A DNA stretch of 64,000 nucleotides from Sphingomonas sp. CFBP 8760 (GCF_014841615.1 NZ_JACYUG010000001.1:434001-498000), one strand, 5' to 3'; positions 18,198-29,616 are shown, counted from the stretch's first letter. A program made the numbers and translations. The notes: generated by a model not told the origin, from the sequence alone.

Positions 18198-18879
18198 ACC
18201 GCTGGCTCTATCCCCTGATGGCGCTGGCCGGCGGGCTGGTCGGCGCTGGCGCGGTCGCCGCGCTGGATCGTCCCGGTGACGAGGTGCGCGACTATCTGCT
18301 CGCCCATCCCGAAGTGATCCCGGAGGCGATGCAGAAACTGCAGGAGCGCGAGGCGGGCCGATCGGTGTCCGCCAACCGCACCGCGATCACCACCCCGTTC
18401 GGCAGCGCCTATGCCGGCAATCCCCGGGGCGACGTGACGCTGGTCGAATATTACGACTATAATTGCGGCTACTGTCGCGCCAGCCTGCCCGCGATCCGCC
18501 AGTTGATTGCCGAGGACCCCAAGCTGCGCGTCATCTTCCGCGAACTGCCGATCCTCGCCGAATCGAGCCGCAGCGCGGCACGGATCAGTCTGGTCGCGGC
18601 GGCGCAGGGCCGGTTCAACGCCTTCCACGACGCGCTTTATGCCGGTGGCCGGGTCAGCGATGCCAGCATCGCCGCCGCCGCGAAGACGGCGGGCGTCGAT
18701 GTGGGCAAGCTCGCCGCGCTGGCGCCCCGGGTCGATGCGGAGATCGCGCGCAACATGGAAACCGCCGCGCGCCTCGGTGTCACCGGTACGCCAAGCTGGG
18801 TGATCGGCGACCGCGTATTGTCGGGCGCGTTGCCGGTCGAGGAACTGAAGCGGGCGATCGCGGCGACGCGGGCCGGCCG

Positions 18880-18883
<4 letters not shown>
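18194..18883 (+). CDS. DsbA family thiol oxidoreductase
   Basis: 229 residues with an N-terminal hydrophobic anchor or signal (about 5-24). A helical segment precedes the thioredoxin-fold DsbA domain with active site CGYC (Cys 91 and 94) and the cis-Pro loop in GVTGTPSW. It probably oxidises or isomerises thiols in periplasmic proteins, as in the ScsC/DsbG-like Sphingomonas group. It is coupled at both ends: ATGA with the M48 protease before it and ATGA with the ABC ATPase after it. Its position next to a periplasmic protease suggests a shared envelope quality-control role (inference). Confidence 0.92.
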
Positions 18884-19824
<941 letters not shown>

Positions 19825-19864
19825 CGATCCGCGGCTATTCTCCGCTACCTGTCGGCCTGCCCCT

Positions 19865-19950
19865 CCCCGGCGAAGGCCGGGGTCCAGTCGGGCGAACGGT
19901 GGTAATGACGGACTCCGGTCTTCCCGACCGGGCCCCGGTCTCCGCCGGGG
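19865..19950. repeat. Palindromic repeat, family C
   Basis: Arms 19865-19892 and 19923-19950 (28 bases, five mismatches) with core GGCGAAGGCCGGGGTCCAG. It lies between the ATPase and permease genes of one exporter. A more perfect copy is at 55042-55127. RNA copies would fold into a strong hairpin within the likely exporter mRNA. Confidence 0.87.
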
Positions 19951-19984
19951 TAGAAAACACGATCACATCGGGAACGGCCGGCGC

Positions 19985-20746
19985 ATGAACCTTCATGGTA
20001 TCTGGGCGATCTACCGGTTCGAGATGGCCCGGTTCGGGCGGACGATCTGGACCAGCCTGATGGTCCCGGTCATCACCACCTCGCTGTATTTCATCGTCTT
20101 CGGCTCGGCGATCGGATCGCAGATGCAGGAGGTGTCGGGCGTGCCGTATGGGGCGTTCATCGTGCCGGGGCTGATGCTGCTCGCGATCTTCTCCGAAAGC
20201 ATCCTCAACGCCTCGCTCGGCATCTACATGCCCAAATTCACCGGCACGATCTACGAACTCCTGTCCGCGCCGCTGTCGCCGCTGGAAACCGTGCTGGGCT
20301 ATGTCGGTGCCGCCACGACCAAATCGGTGGTGATCGGCCTCGTCATCTTCGCCACCGCGCATCTGTTCGTCGACCTGCCGGTCGCGCATCCGGTGGCGAT
20401 GATCGCCTATCTGGTGCTGGTCGCCGCCGCCTTCTGCCTGTTCGGCTTCGCGATCGGCATCTGGGCGAAGGGGTTCGAGCAATTGCAGGTCGTGCCGTTG
20501 CTGGTCGTCACCCCCCTCACCTTCCTTGGCGGGGCCTTCTATTCGGTCACGATCCTGCCGGAGCCGTGGCGGACGGTGACGCTGTTCAACCCGGTCGTCT
20601 ATCTGATCGACGGGTTCCGCTGGACCTTTTTCGGCACCAGCGACGTGGGCGTCGGGCCGAGCCTGGCGGTCACGGTGGCGTTCCTGCTGCTGTGCCTCGG
20701 CGCGATCACGCTGATCTTCCGGACCGGCTGGCGGCTGAAGAACTGA
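19985..20746 (+). CDS. ABC-2 exporter permease (YadH-like)
   Basis: 253 residues with about six membrane segments and the ABC-2 signature region ([34 protein letters not shown]). It forms the membrane part of the exporter with the ATPase at 18880-19824. The start is ATG 19985. Its last 41 bases overlap the convergent CPBP gene (20706-21410), so the two cannot be altered independently there. The substrate is unknown. Confidence 0.94.
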   Translation: MNLHGIWAIYRFEMARFGRTIWTSLMVPVITTSLYFIVFGSAIGSQMQEVSGVPYGAFIVPGLMLLAIFSESILNASLGIYMPKFTGTIYELLSAPLSPLETVLGYVGAATTKSVVIGLVIFATAHLFVDLPVAHPVAMIAYLVLVAAAFCLFGFAIGIWAKGFEQLQVVPLLVVTPLTFLGGAFYSVTILPEPWRTVTLFNPVVYLIDGFRWTFFGTSDVGVGPSLAVTVAFLLLCLGAITLIFRTGWRLKN

Positions 20747-21410
20747 GCGCCGGCCACACCACCAGCCCGTTCAGGTCGATCAGTATGTGCAAAGCGATCA
20801 CCAGCCACAGCGCGCCGCTGACCAGATAAACCGCGGTCATCACCCCGCCGAACGATGTGCTGGCGATCATGCCGCGCCAGCCCTGATAGCGGTGCATCGC
20901 CCCGAACAGGATCAGTGCCAGCACGAACCCCGCCATCGCGCTGCCGGTAACGATCGCGACCAGCAGTGGCAGCAGCAGGCGGAAGAATGGTTCTTCCGTG
21001 GTGCCCGCGACGATCGCCACCGCGGCGCCCCAGGGCAGTTCGGCACGCGATCGCGGCATCAAGGAGCCGGGCCGCCCGATCGGTCGCCCGCCCCGTTTCG
21101 CCCGCCATGCCGCCGCCGCCAGCCCGATCAGCGTGCCTGCCAGCGCCCCGACGATGACATCGCCCGCCGCCATATCCGGCAACCGTTGCCGGGCGGCAGC
21201 GAACTCGACCGGCAACCGCCACAACGCATCCAGTCGCCCGAGCAGCGCCAGCGCCACCAGCGTCGGCAGCGCGAACGCCATGCCGGCCCGCCGCATCCAT
21301 GCCCGGTACCGACCGGCCCGCGTCGCGGCCGGGATACGCGGCCGCGGGAACCAGAACGCCGCCGCCAGCACACCCGTCAACAACAGGGACGCGAGCAGCG
21401 ACGCCGGCAT
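20706..21410 (-). CDS. CPBP family intramembrane metalloprotease
   Basis: 234 residues with about six to seven hydrophobic segments. The CPBP (Rce1-like) signature is visible: the Glu pair with Arg in TTEEPFFR, His in [10 protein letters not shown], and the final H-x-x-x-D/N motif in HILIDLNG. Such proteins are membrane proteases or bacteriocin-immunity-like proteins; the substrate is not evident. The start ATG 21410 shares its A with the glpX stop (TGATG), so it is probably translated after glpX. It overlaps the 3' end of the ABC permease on the other strand by 41 bases. Confidence 0.88.
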   Translation of the reverse strand: MPASLLASLLLTGVLAAAFWFPRPRIPAATRAGRYRAWMRRAGMAFALPTLVALALLGRLDALWRLPVEFAAARQRLPDMAAGDVIVGALAGTLIGLAAAAWRAKRGGRPIGRPGSLMPRSRAELPWGAAVAIVAGTTEEPFFRLLLPLLVAIVTGSAMAGFVLALILFGAMHRYQGWRGMIASTSFGGVMTAVYLVSGALWLVIALHILIDLNGLVVWPALSSSAASRSGRSA

Positions 21411-22375
21411 CAGCCCAGCCGGTGTTCGCCCTTCACCCAGCGCACCGTGCCCGACGACGCCCGCATCACGACGCTCTCGGTCGTCATGATCTTGCCCTTG
21501 CGCTTCACGCCGGCCAGCAGCGATCCGTCGGTGACGCCGGTCGCGGCGAAGATGCAGTCGCCCTTGGCGAGGTCGGTCAGGTCGTATTGACGGTTCAGGT
21601 CGGTGACGCCCCACTTGGCGGCACGGCCGCGCTCGTCGTCGTTGCGGAACAGCAGCCGGCCCTTGAACTGGCCGCCGACGCAGCGCAGCGCCGCGCAGGC
21701 CAGCACGCCCTCCGGCGCGCCGCCCGATCCCATGTACACGTCGATCGTCGTATCCGGATTGGTCGTCGCGATCACGCCCGCCACGTCGCCATCGCCGATC
21801 AGCATCACGCCGCAGCCCAGTTCGCGCAGTTCGGCGATCATCGCCTCATGCCGGGGCCGGTCGAGCACGCAGACGATGATGTCGCGCGGGGACACGCCCT
21901 TGGCTTCCGCCACCGCGCGCACGTTCTCGCTGGGCGAGCGATCGAGGTCGATGATACCCTCGGGATAGCCGGGGCCGACCGCGATCTTGTCCATATATAC
22001 GTCGGGGGCGTTCAGCAGACCGCCCTTTTCCGCGATCGCCAGCACCGCCAGACTGTTGGGACCGGCGGTCGCGCAGATCGTGGTGCCCTCCAGCGGATCG
22101 AGCGCGATATCGATGGCGGGGCCGGTACCGGTACCGACCTTCTCGCCGATGAACAGCATCGGCGCCTCGTCGCGCTCGCCCTCGCCGATCACGACGGTGC
22201 CGTCCATGTCGAGTTCGTTGAGCGCGGCGCGCATCGCCTCCACCGCGGCGGCATCCGCCGCCTTTTCGTCACCGCGCCCGACCATCGGCAGGCAGGCGAT
22301 CGCCGCCGCTTCGGTGACGCGCACCATTTCGAGGACGAGGACACGATCGAGGACGGAGCTGGCAGTCGCGGTCAT
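21410..22375 (-). CDS. glpX: Class II fructose-1,6-bisphosphatase
   Basis: 321 residues. It removes the 1-phosphate of fructose 1,6-bisphosphate in gluconeogenesis (and in some bacteria sedoheptulose bisphosphate). The family metal/substrate motifs are seen: GEGERDEAPMLFIGE, DPLEGTT, and YMGSGGAPEG. The length is normal. The start is ATG 22375, with AGGGAG 5 bases upstream. The downstream CPBP gene overlaps its stop by one base. Confidence 0.95.
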   Translation of the reverse strand: MTATASSVLDRVLVLEMVRVTEAAAIACLPMVGRGDEKAADAAAVEAMRAALNELDMDGTVVIGEGERDEAPMLFIGEKVGTGTGPAIDIALDPLEGTTICATAGPNSLAVLAIAEKGGLLNAPDVYMDKIAVGPGYPEGIIDLDRSPSENVRAVAEAKGVSPRDIIVCVLDRPRHEAMIAELRELGCGVMLIGDGDVAGVIATTNPDTTIDVYMGSGGAPEGVLACAALRCVGGQFKGRLLFRNDDERGRAAKWGVTDLNRQYDLTDLAKGDCIFAATGVTDGSLLAGVKRKGKIMTTESVVMRASSGTVRWVKGEHRLG

Positions 22376-22485
22376 GGTATCTCCCTCGGCACCCGGCCGA
22401 TGCGTTGAACACGTTAAACAATGCGATACGCCGGCCGGCCGGTGGGGGCAAGGCCAAGCCGCCCTGCCCCGGGCCACCCCTGCGA

Positions 22486-23307
22486 TCAGTCCCGCAGCAA
22501 TTCGTTGATGCTGGTCTTCGACCGGGTCTGCGCGTCGACCCGCTTCACGATCACCGCGCAATACAAAGCCGGCTTGTCGCCGCCGCCGCCAATCGTGCCG
22601 GGGACGACCACCGCATAGGGCGGCACCTCGCCACGGAACGTCTCGCCGGTCGCGCGGTCGATGATCTTGGTCGAGGCGCCAAGGTACACGCCCATCGACA
22701 GCACCGCCCCCTCGCCCACGCGCACGCCCTCGGCCACTTCGGCCCGCGCGCCGATGAAGGCGCCGTCGCCGATGATGACGGGATCGGCCTGCAACGGCTC
22801 CAGCACGCCGCCGATGCCCGCGCCGCCCGAGACATGGACGCCCTTGCCGATCTGCGCACAGCTGCCGACCGTCGCCCAGGCATCGATCATCGACCCCTCG
22901 CCGACATAGGCACCGATGTTGACGAAGCTGGGCAGCAGTACCGCGCCCTTGCCCACGAACGCGCCGCGACGGACGATGCTGCCCGGCACCGCGCGGAAGC
23001 CGGCGGTGCGGAACGCTGCCTCGTCCCAGCCGGCAAACTTGGAGGGTACCTTGTCGAACCAGTGGGCGCTCCCCGGTCCCTCCATCACGACATTGTCGTT
23101 GAGGCGGAACGACAGCAGCACCGCCTTCTTCAGCCACTGGTTGACCCGCCAGCCGCCCTGCCCGTCCGGCTCGGCCACGCGCGCCTCGCCCCGGTCGAGC
23201 AGGGTCAGCGCCTGCTCCACGGCATGGCGAACGTCGCCACCGGTGGAAAAGCCCAGACTGGCGCGATCGTCCCAGGCGGCGTCGATGATGGCGGACAGGT
23301 CGGTCAT
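22486..23307 (-). CDS. dapD: 2,3,4,5-tetrahydropyridine-2,6-dicarboxylate N-succinyltransferase
   Basis: 273 residues, usual length. It succinylates tetrahydrodipicolinate in the lysine/diaminopimelate pathway and so feeds peptidoglycan synthesis. The N-terminal helical domain is followed by the left-handed beta helix with hexapeptide repeats ([32 protein letters not shown]). The substrate block FRLNDNVV is present. The ATG at 23307 overlaps the stop of the HAD nucleotidase gene as ATGA, so they are coupled. Confidence 0.96.
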   Translation of the reverse strand: MTDLSAIIDAAWDDRASLGFSTGGDVRHAVEQALTLLDRGEARVAEPDGQGGWRVNQWLKKAVLLSFRLNDNVVMEGPGSAHWFDKVPSKFAGWDEAAFRTAGFRAVPGSIVRRGAFVGKGAVLLPSFVNIGAYVGEGSMIDAWATVGSCAQIGKGVHVSGGAGIGGVLEPLQADPVIIGDGAFIGARAEVAEGVRVGEGAVLSMGVYLGASTKIIDRATGETFRGEVPPYAVVVPGTIGGGGDKPALYCAVIVKRVDAQTRSKTSINELLRD

Positions 23308-23969
23308 GGGGTCTCCAGGATGGATTCGAGCCACGGCGTCAGCGCGTGGAGGTGGAAATCGATGAAGCTGCGATCCTCTTCCGGCCCCTGTTCCGATCCG
23401 TTGTCGATCCAGACGGTGGTCATGCCGATCGCCTTGGCCGGTTTCAGGTTGCGGGCCATGTCCTCGACGAACAGGCTGGCATGCGGATCGATATCCAGCG
23501 CGGCGCACAGCCCGGCATAGGCGGATGCCTGCGGCTTGGGGCGCAGGTCCATTGCGACGATGTCGTGGATCGCCTCGAAACTGCCGCCCAGCCCCAACCG
23601 GTCGAGCACTTTCAATGCATAGGGCTTGTCGCCATTGGTGAAGACCAGCTTGCGCCCCGGCAGTCGCGCCAGCGCGGCGGCGAGGGGCGCATCCTCCTCC
23701 AGCACGTCCATCTCGATATCATGGACATAAGCGAGGAAGGCGTGCGGATCGATGTCGTGTTCCGCCATCAGCCCGGCCAGCGTGGTGCCATGACCGTGGA
23801 AATACGCCTTCTGGATACGCCGCGCCTCCACCGGATCGGCGCCGGTCAGATCGGCGATGAACGCGGTCATCCGCCGGTCGATATGCGCGAACAGATCAGC
23901 ACTGGCCGGATACAGCGTGTTGTCGAGATCGAAGATCCAGTTGCGGACATGGGAGAGGCGCGCGATCAT
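23304..23969 (-). CDS. HAD-family pyrimidine 5'-nucleotidase
   Basis: 221 residues. The HAD motif I is FDLDNTLYP with the nucleophile and acid/base Asp, motif II is VFTNGD, and motif III/IV is around KPQ and FVEDMARNL. This resembles the pyrimidine 5'-nucleotidase (SDT1/PynA-like) subgroup, which dephosphorylates UMP/CMP. The start is ATG 23969; longer in-frame extensions look non-coding. It is coupled to dapD, a pairing I recall from other sphingomonads; the functional link is not obvious. Confidence 0.9.
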   Translation of the reverse strand: MIARLSHVRNWIFDLDNTLYPASADLFAHIDRRMTAFIADLTGADPVEARRIQKAYFHGHGTTLAGLMAEHDIDPHAFLAYVHDIEMDVLEEDAPLAAALARLPGRKLVFTNGDKPYALKVLDRLGLGGSFEAIHDIVAMDLRPKPQASAYAGLCAALDIDPHASLFVEDMARNLKPAKAIGMTTVWIDNGSEQGPEEDRSFIDFHLHALTPWLESILETP

Positions 23970-24115
23970 CGCGTCGGCCTGTAGGCAGGTGCGGCGGCAG
24001 CGGCAAGGCGGGGGTTGATGCGCGATGCCGGACCCATGCCTACGGTTTTGCAACATTTCGGTGCCATGACCGCGATATGACCAGGACGGAACGATCACAG
24101 GGGGGGCATGGCAAC

Positions 24116-26473
24116 GTGGATCGATCGTCATCGGAACCCCGCGTCCATCATGCCGGGACGGGGAAGGCCGCAAGGCGCGGCGCGGGCACCCTGACGCTCG
24201 CGATGCTGCTCGCCGGCTGTGGCGGCGGCGGCAGCGGGGTCGGCAGCACGCCGGCACCGCCCAGCGCGGAGATTCCGACGCCCACCGCGACGCCCGCACC
24301 CACCCTCCCCGCCACGCCGACGCCCGCCCCGACGCCTAGTGCCACGAACTACGACACCACCGAATATCGCGCGACCGTGGGTGCGGTATCGATGAACGCA
24401 CTGGCCGCCTATAGCCGCGGCGCGACCGGTGCGGGGGTATCGATCGGCATCATCGACAGCGGCATCGACCTGCAAGGCGAGGAGTTTTCCGGCCGCCTGT
24501 CCAGCGCCTCCGCCGATGTCGCGGGCAATACCGGGTTCGACGACGAGGACGGCCACGGTACCGCCGTCGCCTTCACCGCCGCCGGCCGCCGCAACGGCGC
24601 CGGCACGCACGGGGTCGCGTTCGAGGCGACCGTCGTCGCGCTCCGTGCCGATCGCCCCGGCACTTGCGCGACCGCGGTCGAGGGGGACGACAGCACCGGC
24701 TGCAAGTTCGGATCGGACGCGATCGCACGCGGCGTCGATGCGGCGCGGGCAGCCGGGGCGAAGGTCATCAACATGTCGCTGGGCGGCACCAACATGCCCG
24801 CGTCGCTCCAGAACGCGATCGCCCGCGCCACGGCGGCGGGGATCGTGATCGTCATCTCCGCCGGCAATGACGGCACCGAGAATCCCGATGCCTTCACCGA
24901 GGTCGCCAACAACGCGGCGATCGCACGCGGGCAGGTCATCGTCGCCGGATCGATCGGCAGCGGCGACGCGATCTCGTCGTTCAGCGACCGCGCCGGCACG
25001 GGCGCCGCGCATTACCTGACCGCGGTGGGGGAACGGGTACGGGCACCCGACGAGACGGGCAGCGTGTTCCTGTGGTCGGGCACCTCCTTCGCCGCGCCGC
25101 AGATCGCGGGCGCGGTGGCCTTGCTGGCGCAGGCATTTCCCAACCTGTCCGGCGCACAGATCGTCCAGATCCTCTATGCCAGCGCGCGCGACGTCGGCGC
25201 CGGCGGCGTCGACCCCGTCTATGGCAACGGCGTGCTGGACCTGAGCCGCGCGTTCCAGCCGCTGGGCACCAGCAATGTCGCGGGCAGCACGGCGGCGGTA
25301 TCGATGGCGGTCAACGCGACGCTGTCCGCCCCGATGGGCGATGCGCGCCAGGGCGGGCTGGGCGCGGTGATCCTCGACGGCTACGACCGCGCCTTCGCGA
25401 TCGATCTGGCGCAGACGATCGATCGCGCCGCCCCGCCCCGCGCGCTGCTCGGCGCGCTGCAGTTCCGCGGGCGCCAGGTGGCCGCCGCGATCGGCGGCAC
25501 CAGCGTGTCGATGACGCTCGCCCCCCGGATCGGCGGCAGCATCGCGGTGGAGCCGACCCGGCTGACCGGGCGGGAGGCCGGCATGGCCCGCGCGATCGCC
25601 GGGACGGTGACGCAGGCGCTGGGGTCGACCCTGTCGTTCGGATTCGGCATCGCGCAAGGCGCGGGCACGCTGACCGCGCAACTCGCCGGGCGACGCGAAC
25701 CCGCCTTCCTGGTCGCGACGACGCCCGGTTTCGGCATCGACGGCACCGCGCGCGCCAGCGGTGCGATCCGCCAGGAATTCGGGTCCTTCGGCCTCACCGC
25801 CGCGGTGGAGAGCGGGCGGATGGCGACGCGCCGCCCTGATGGGGCACCCGGCACCGATCCCTATCTTCGCGGCGGCTTCGACCGGGCGGCGCTGTCGCTC
25901 GACCGGCGCTGGGGGCCGTTGTCGCTGCATCTGACCGGATCGCGGCTGGACGAGCGCGACACCCTGCTCGGCGCGCGGTTCGGCACCGGTCTGGGCGCGA
26001 CGCGCGCGACGACCTGGTTCGCCGATGTCGATGCGCGGGTGGAGGCGGGCGACGGCTGGACGCTGGGCGGGTCGCTGCGCCGGGGCTGGAGCGAGGCGCG
26101 CGTCCGCCACGGCATCGACGGCACCGGTCAGGTCCGCACCGCCGCCTTCGCCGCCGATCTGGGCAAGGACGGCGTGTTCGGTGACGACAGCATCGGCCTG
26201 CGCATCGCGCAGCCGCTGCGCGTCACAACGGGCGGGATCGATTTCCGCCTGCCGACGCTGTGGGACTATGCCACCACCAGCGTCGCGACTTGGTCGACGC
26301 AGCGCCTGAACCTCGCCCCCGACGGCCGCGAGGTCGATGTGGAGGCCCGCTATGCCCGGCCGTTCGGCCCCGGTACGATCCAGACCAACGTCTTCTGGCG
26401 CCGCGACCCCGGCAACATCGCCGCCCTCCCCGCGGATTACGGAATGGCGGTGCGCTACGGCTTCGGGTTCTGA
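24116..26473 (+). CDS. S8 (subtilisin) protease with lipobox and autotransporter-like C-terminus
   Basis: 785 residues from GTG 24116, chosen for the G-rich ribosome site 9 bases upstream; ATG 24077 is an alternative. The signal peptide ends in the lipobox LLAGC (Cys 35). A Pro/Thr-rich linker follows (about 45-75), then the subtilase domain with Asp 114 (IIDSG), His 147 (GHGTA), oxyanion Asn 251 (SAGND) and Ser 324 (GTSFAAP). The last 380 residues resemble an outer-membrane barrel: alternating amphipathic strands ending in Phe (VRYGFGF). This layout recalls NalP/AspA of Neisseria, a lipidated S8 autotransporter. Substrates are unknown. Confidence 0.9.
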   Translation: MDRSSSEPRVHHAGTGKAARRGAGTLTLAMLLAGCGGGGSGVGSTPAPPSAEIPTPTATPAPTLPATPTPAPTPSATNYDTTEYRATVGAVSMNALAAYSRGATGAGVSIGIIDSGIDLQGEEFSGRLSSASADVAGNTGFDDEDGHGTAVAFTAAGRRNGAGTHGVAFEATVVALRADRPGTCATAVEGDDSTGCKFGSDAIARGVDAARAAGAKVINMSLGGTNMPASLQNAIARATAAGIVIVISAGNDGTENPDAFTEVANNAAIARGQVIVAGSIGSGDAISSFSDRAGTGAAHYLTAVGERVRAPDETGSVFLWSGTSFAAPQIAGAVALLAQAFPNLSGAQIVQILYASARDVGAGGVDPVYGNGVLDLSRAFQPLGTSNVAGSTAAVSMAVNATLSAPMGDARQGGLGAVILDGYDRAFAIDLAQTIDRAAPPRALLGALQFRGRQVAAAIGGTSVSMTLAPRIGGSIAVEPTRLTGREAGMARAIAGTVTQALGSTLSFGFGIAQGAGTLTAQLAGRREPAFLVATTPGFGIDGTARASGAIRQEFGSFGLTAAVESGRMATRRPDGAPGTDPYLRGGFDRAALSLDRRWGPLSLHLTGSRLDERDTLLGARFGTGLGATRATTWFADVDARVEAGDGWTLGGSLRRGWSEARVRHGIDGTGQVRTAAFAADLGKDGVFGDDSIGLRIAQPLRVTTGGIDFRLPTLWDYATTSVATWSTQRLNLAPDGREVDVEARYARPFGPGTIQTNVFWRRDPGNIAALPADYGMAVRYGFGF

Positions 26474-26567
26474 TCGGGTACCGGACAAAGTTTTGCTTGG
26501 CCGGTGACGGGAAAATCATCGAAGCCGTCGCCGTGGCGATCGTGACGGATTACCCCATATAGACGTG

Positions 26568-27566
26568 ATGACCCAGCTCTCGTTCCTCGATCTCGTCCCC
26601 GTCGTCGAAGGCGGCACCGTGCGTGAGGCGCTCGACCGCAGTGCCGATCTCGCCGCCCACGCCGAAAGCCTGGGCTTCGGCCGGTTCTGGGTGGCGGAGC
26701 ATCACGGCATGACCGGCATCGCCTCCGCCGCGACCGCCGTCGTGATCGCGCACATCGCCGCCGCGACGCGGACGATCCGCGTCGGGGCGGGCGGGATCAT
26801 GCTGCCCAACCACGCGCCGCTGGTGATCGCCGAACAGTTCGGCACGCTTGACGCGCTGCATCCCGGCCGTATCGACCTGGGACTGGGCCGGGCACCGGGA
26901 TCGGACCAGCGGGTCGCGCGGGCGATGCGGCGGACGCTGACCAGCGACGCCAACGCCTTCCCGCAGGACGTGCTGGAACTGCAAAGCTATTTCGCGGATG
27001 ACGGCCAGACCGGCATCTCCGCGACCCCCGGCGCGGGCGCAAAGCCGGAATTGTGGATATTGGGGTCCAGCCTGTTCGGGGCGCAGGTCGCCGCCGCGTT
27101 CGGCCTTCCCTATGCCTTCGCGTCGCACTTCGCGCCCGACGCGCTTGATCAGGCGCTGGCGGTGTACCGCCGCGATTTCCGCCCCTCCGCGCAACTCGGC
27201 AAGCCCTATGCGATGGCGGGGTTCAACGTCTTCGCCGCCGACACCGCGGCGGAGGCCGAACTGCTCGCCTCGTCGCTGCAACAGTCGTTCATCGCCTTGC
27301 GCACCGGCGACCCGCGCCAGTTGCCGCCGCCGGTCGCGGGGTATCGCGCATCGCTGGGGGCGCAGGGTGCCGCCATGCTCGATTCGGTGCTGTCCTGCTC
27401 GTCGATCGGCACCCGCGACACGGTGGCGAACGATCTGGCCGCGTTCGTGCGCCGCACCGGCGTCGACGAGGTGATGGTGACCAGCGCGATCTACGACCAT
27501 GCCGCCCGCAAGCGCAGCCTGATGATCACGGCAGAGGCGGTGCGCGAGGTCGCCGCCGCCGCGTAG
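26568..27566 (+). CDS. LLM class flavin-dependent oxidoreductase (luciferase-like)
   Basis: 332 residues. TIM-barrel luciferase-like monooxygenase of the MsnO8/YhbW group: [46 protein letters not shown] are family-typical blocks. It probably uses FMNH2 or F420-like flavin supplied by a separate reductase; the substrate is unknown. The start is ATG 26568 (GTG 26565 also possible); there is no ribosome site, so it may be leaderless. It converges with the sensor kinase gene, leaving a 9-base gap. Confidence 0.93.
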   Translation: MTQLSFLDLVPVVEGGTVREALDRSADLAAHAESLGFGRFWVAEHHGMTGIASAATAVVIAHIAAATRTIRVGAGGIMLPNHAPLVIAEQFGTLDALHPGRIDLGLGRAPGSDQRVARAMRRTLTSDANAFPQDVLELQSYFADDGQTGISATPGAGAKPELWILGSSLFGAQVAAAFGLPYAFASHFAPDALDQALAVYRRDFRPSAQLGKPYAMAGFNVFAADTAAEAELLASSLQQSFIALRTGDPRQLPPPVAGYRASLGAQGAAMLDSVLSCSSIGTRDTVANDLAAFVRRTGVDEVMVTSAIYDHAARKRSLMITAEAVREVAAAA

Positions 27567-27575
27567 AGGCCGTTC

Positions 27576-28943
27576 CTATCCGGCCACCGGCAGGCGCAAC
27601 CGCACCAGCAACCCGCCCAGATCCTCGCTTTCCTCCAGCGTGACGGTGCCTTCGTAGATTTCCGCCACGTCGCGCACGATCGCGAGGCCGAGTCCCGTGC
27701 CCGGCTTGCCGGTGTCGAGGCGAACGCCGCGATCGAAGATACGGATACGGTCTTCCTCGGGGATGCCGGTGCCGTCGTCCTCCACCAGTAGCTCGACGAA
27801 CCCCGCCTCCGCCGCCACCGTCACGAACACGCTGCCGCCGCCATATTTCGCGGCGTTCTCGATCAGGTTGCCGAGCATTTCGTCCAGGTCCTGCCGCTCG
27901 ACATGTACCGCCACGTCCTTGCGCCCCGCCACGTCGATGCGGACGTGGCGATAGAGGCGGGCGACCGCGCGCTCGACCGATTCGACGCTGGGCCACACCT
28001 CCGCCCGGCTGTGCGCGGAACCGCGCCGGCCGACCGCGCGGGCGCGGGCGAGGTGATGGTCGACCTGCCGCCGCATCGTCCGCGCCTCGCGCACCACCGT
28101 CTCGGCCAGATCGTCGGCATGGGCGGTGGCGGCGTTCATGATGACGGTCAGCGGCGTCTTCAGCGCATGGGCGAGGTTGCCGGCATGGCGCCGCGCCTCC
28201 TCCGCCTGCCGCTCGTTATGCTCGATCAGCGCGTTCAGTTCCTCGACCATCGGCTGCACTTCCAGCGGCATCGCCTCCGACACGCGCGACGACTGCCCGG
28301 CACGCATCCGGGCGATCTCCGCCCGCACCCGCCGCAGCGGCCACAGGCCGTAGAAGGTCTGGAGCGCGACCAGCGCCAACAAGCCAAGGGCCAACAGCGC
28401 GAACGACCGCACCAGCGTCCGCCGCAGGATGGTGATCTGCGAATCCAGCCCTTCCCGGCTCTGCGCTACCTGAAACCGCCAGCTGACCGGCGAGCCGGGC
28501 AGTCGCACATCACGTTCGACGACACGCAGTTTCTCCAGCCCGAACTGCGGGCTGTCATAGCTGTGGACGCTGCGGTCGGTGTGCGGGACGCCGTAAGCCA
28601 GCCGCCGGTCCCACAGCGACCGCGACGGGAACGGCTCGCGCCCCGGTGCCGAAACCTGCCAGTACAGTCCGGAACCGGGCTCCAGGAACCGCTGGTCCGC
28701 CGCCTCGCGCGTGAACATCACCTCGCCATCGGGATCGATCTCGGCGGACACGATCAGCGCGGTCATGACATATTCGAGCTGGTCGTCGAAATTCTGCGTC
28801 ACGGCCGAGGCCAGCACCCGGTCGAGCGCAAAGCCGCCGCCCGCCAGCAGCACGGTGATCCACACCGCCGCGATCAGGATCATCCGCCGCGACAGCGACC
28901 CCGTCGCGCGGGGTCGCGGCGACCGGGGTTCGGGCTCGGTCAT
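27576..28943 (-). CDS. Sensor histidine kinase
   Basis: 455 residues. Two membrane segments (about 22-40 and 180-197) flank a periplasmic sensor of about 135 residues. HAMP-like linker, then the H-box NLAHALKTPLT with phospho-acceptor His 259, the N-box LIENAAKYG, and G boxes EDDGTGIPEEDR and GTGLGLAI. It resembles PhoQ/PmrB-type kinases. Its gene ends an operon with the response regulator (gap 7 bases) and a PepSY protein, an arrangement used for sensing envelope or metal signals. The signal is unknown. Confidence 0.94.
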   Translation of the reverse strand: MTEPEPRSPRPRATGSLSRRMILIAAVWITVLLAGGGFALDRVLASAVTQNFDDQLEYVMTALIVSAEIDPDGEVMFTREAADQRFLEPGSGLYWQVSAPGREPFPSRSLWDRRLAYGVPHTDRSVHSYDSPQFGLEKLRVVERDVRLPGSPVSWRFQVAQSREGLDSQITILRRTLVRSFALLALGLLALVALQTFYGLWPLRRVRAEIARMRAGQSSRVSEAMPLEVQPMVEELNALIEHNERQAEEARRHAGNLAHALKTPLTVIMNAATAHADDLAETVVREARTMRRQVDHHLARARAVGRRGSAHSRAEVWPSVESVERAVARLYRHVRIDVAGRKDVAVHVERQDLDEMLGNLIENAAKYGGGSVFVTVAAEAGFVELLVEDDGTGIPEEDRIRIFDRGVRLDTGKPGTGLGLAIVRDVAEIYEGTVTLEESEDLGGLLVRLRLPVAG

Positions 28944-28950
28944 GGCCGGA

Positions 28951-29616
28951 TCAGGCGTCCGGGTCTTCCAGACTGTAGCCGAGGCCGCGGATCGTGGTGA
29001 TCACCTCCTGCCCCAGCTTCTTGCGGATACGTGTCACGAACACCTCGATCGTGTTCGAATCGCGATCGAAATCCTGATCGTAGATATGTTCGATCAGTTC
29101 GGTGCGGCTGACGACCTTGCCCTTGTGATGGAGCAGATAGCTGAGCAGCTTGTATTCCTGCGCGGTCAGCTTCACCGGCTCGCCCGCCTTGGTCACCTTG
29201 CCCGAGCGGGTGTCGAGCCGCACGTCGCCGGCGGTCAGTTCGGACGAGGCGTTACCGGAGGCACGCCGGATCAGCGCGCGCAGGCGGGCGATCAGTTCCT
29301 CGGTCTGGAACGGCTTGGCGACGTAATCGTCCGCACCCGCGTCCAGCCCGGCGACCTTGTCCGACCAGCTGTCGCGCGCGGTCAGCACCAGCACCGGCGC
29401 GGTCCGCCCTTCCTTGCGCCAGCGGTCGAGCACGGTCAGCCCGTCGACCTCGGGCAGGCCGAGATCGAGCACGATCGCATCGTAATTCTCGGTGGAGCCC
29501 AGATAATGCCCCTCCTCGCCATCGGTGGCGAGATCGATCGCATAGCCGGCGCCTTCCAGCGTGTTCTTCAGCTGCTGGCCCAGATTGGGTTCGTCCTCGA
29601 CGATCAAGACGCGCAT
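28951..29616 (-). CDS. OmpR/PhoB-family response regulator
   Basis: 221 residues. The receiver domain has the acidic pocket EDE and phospho-acceptor Asp 51 (VLDLGLP), Thr in LTARD, and Lys in AKPFQ. The C-terminal winged helix has the typical end EVFVTRIRKKLG and TIRGLGYSL. The start is ATG 29616, preceded by GGAGAG. It pairs with the kinase just downstream. A likely self-site upstream of the PepSY gene is described separately. Confidence 0.95.
   Translation of the reverse strand: MRVLIVEDEPNLGQQLKNTLEGAGYAIDLATDGEEGHYLGSTENYDAIVLDLGLPEVDGLTVLDRWRKEGRTAPVLVLTARDSWSDKVAGLDAGADDYVAKPFQTEELIARLRALIRRASGNASSELTAGDVRLDTRSGKVTKAGEPVKLTAQEYKLLSYLLHHKGKVVSRTELIEHIYDQDFDRDSNTIEVFVTRIRKKLGQEVITTIRGLGYSLEDPDA

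Noticed and set aside
24128..26488. Minus-strand open frame opposite the S8 protease
   Set aside because: Shadow frame; the plus strand has a full catalytic triad.
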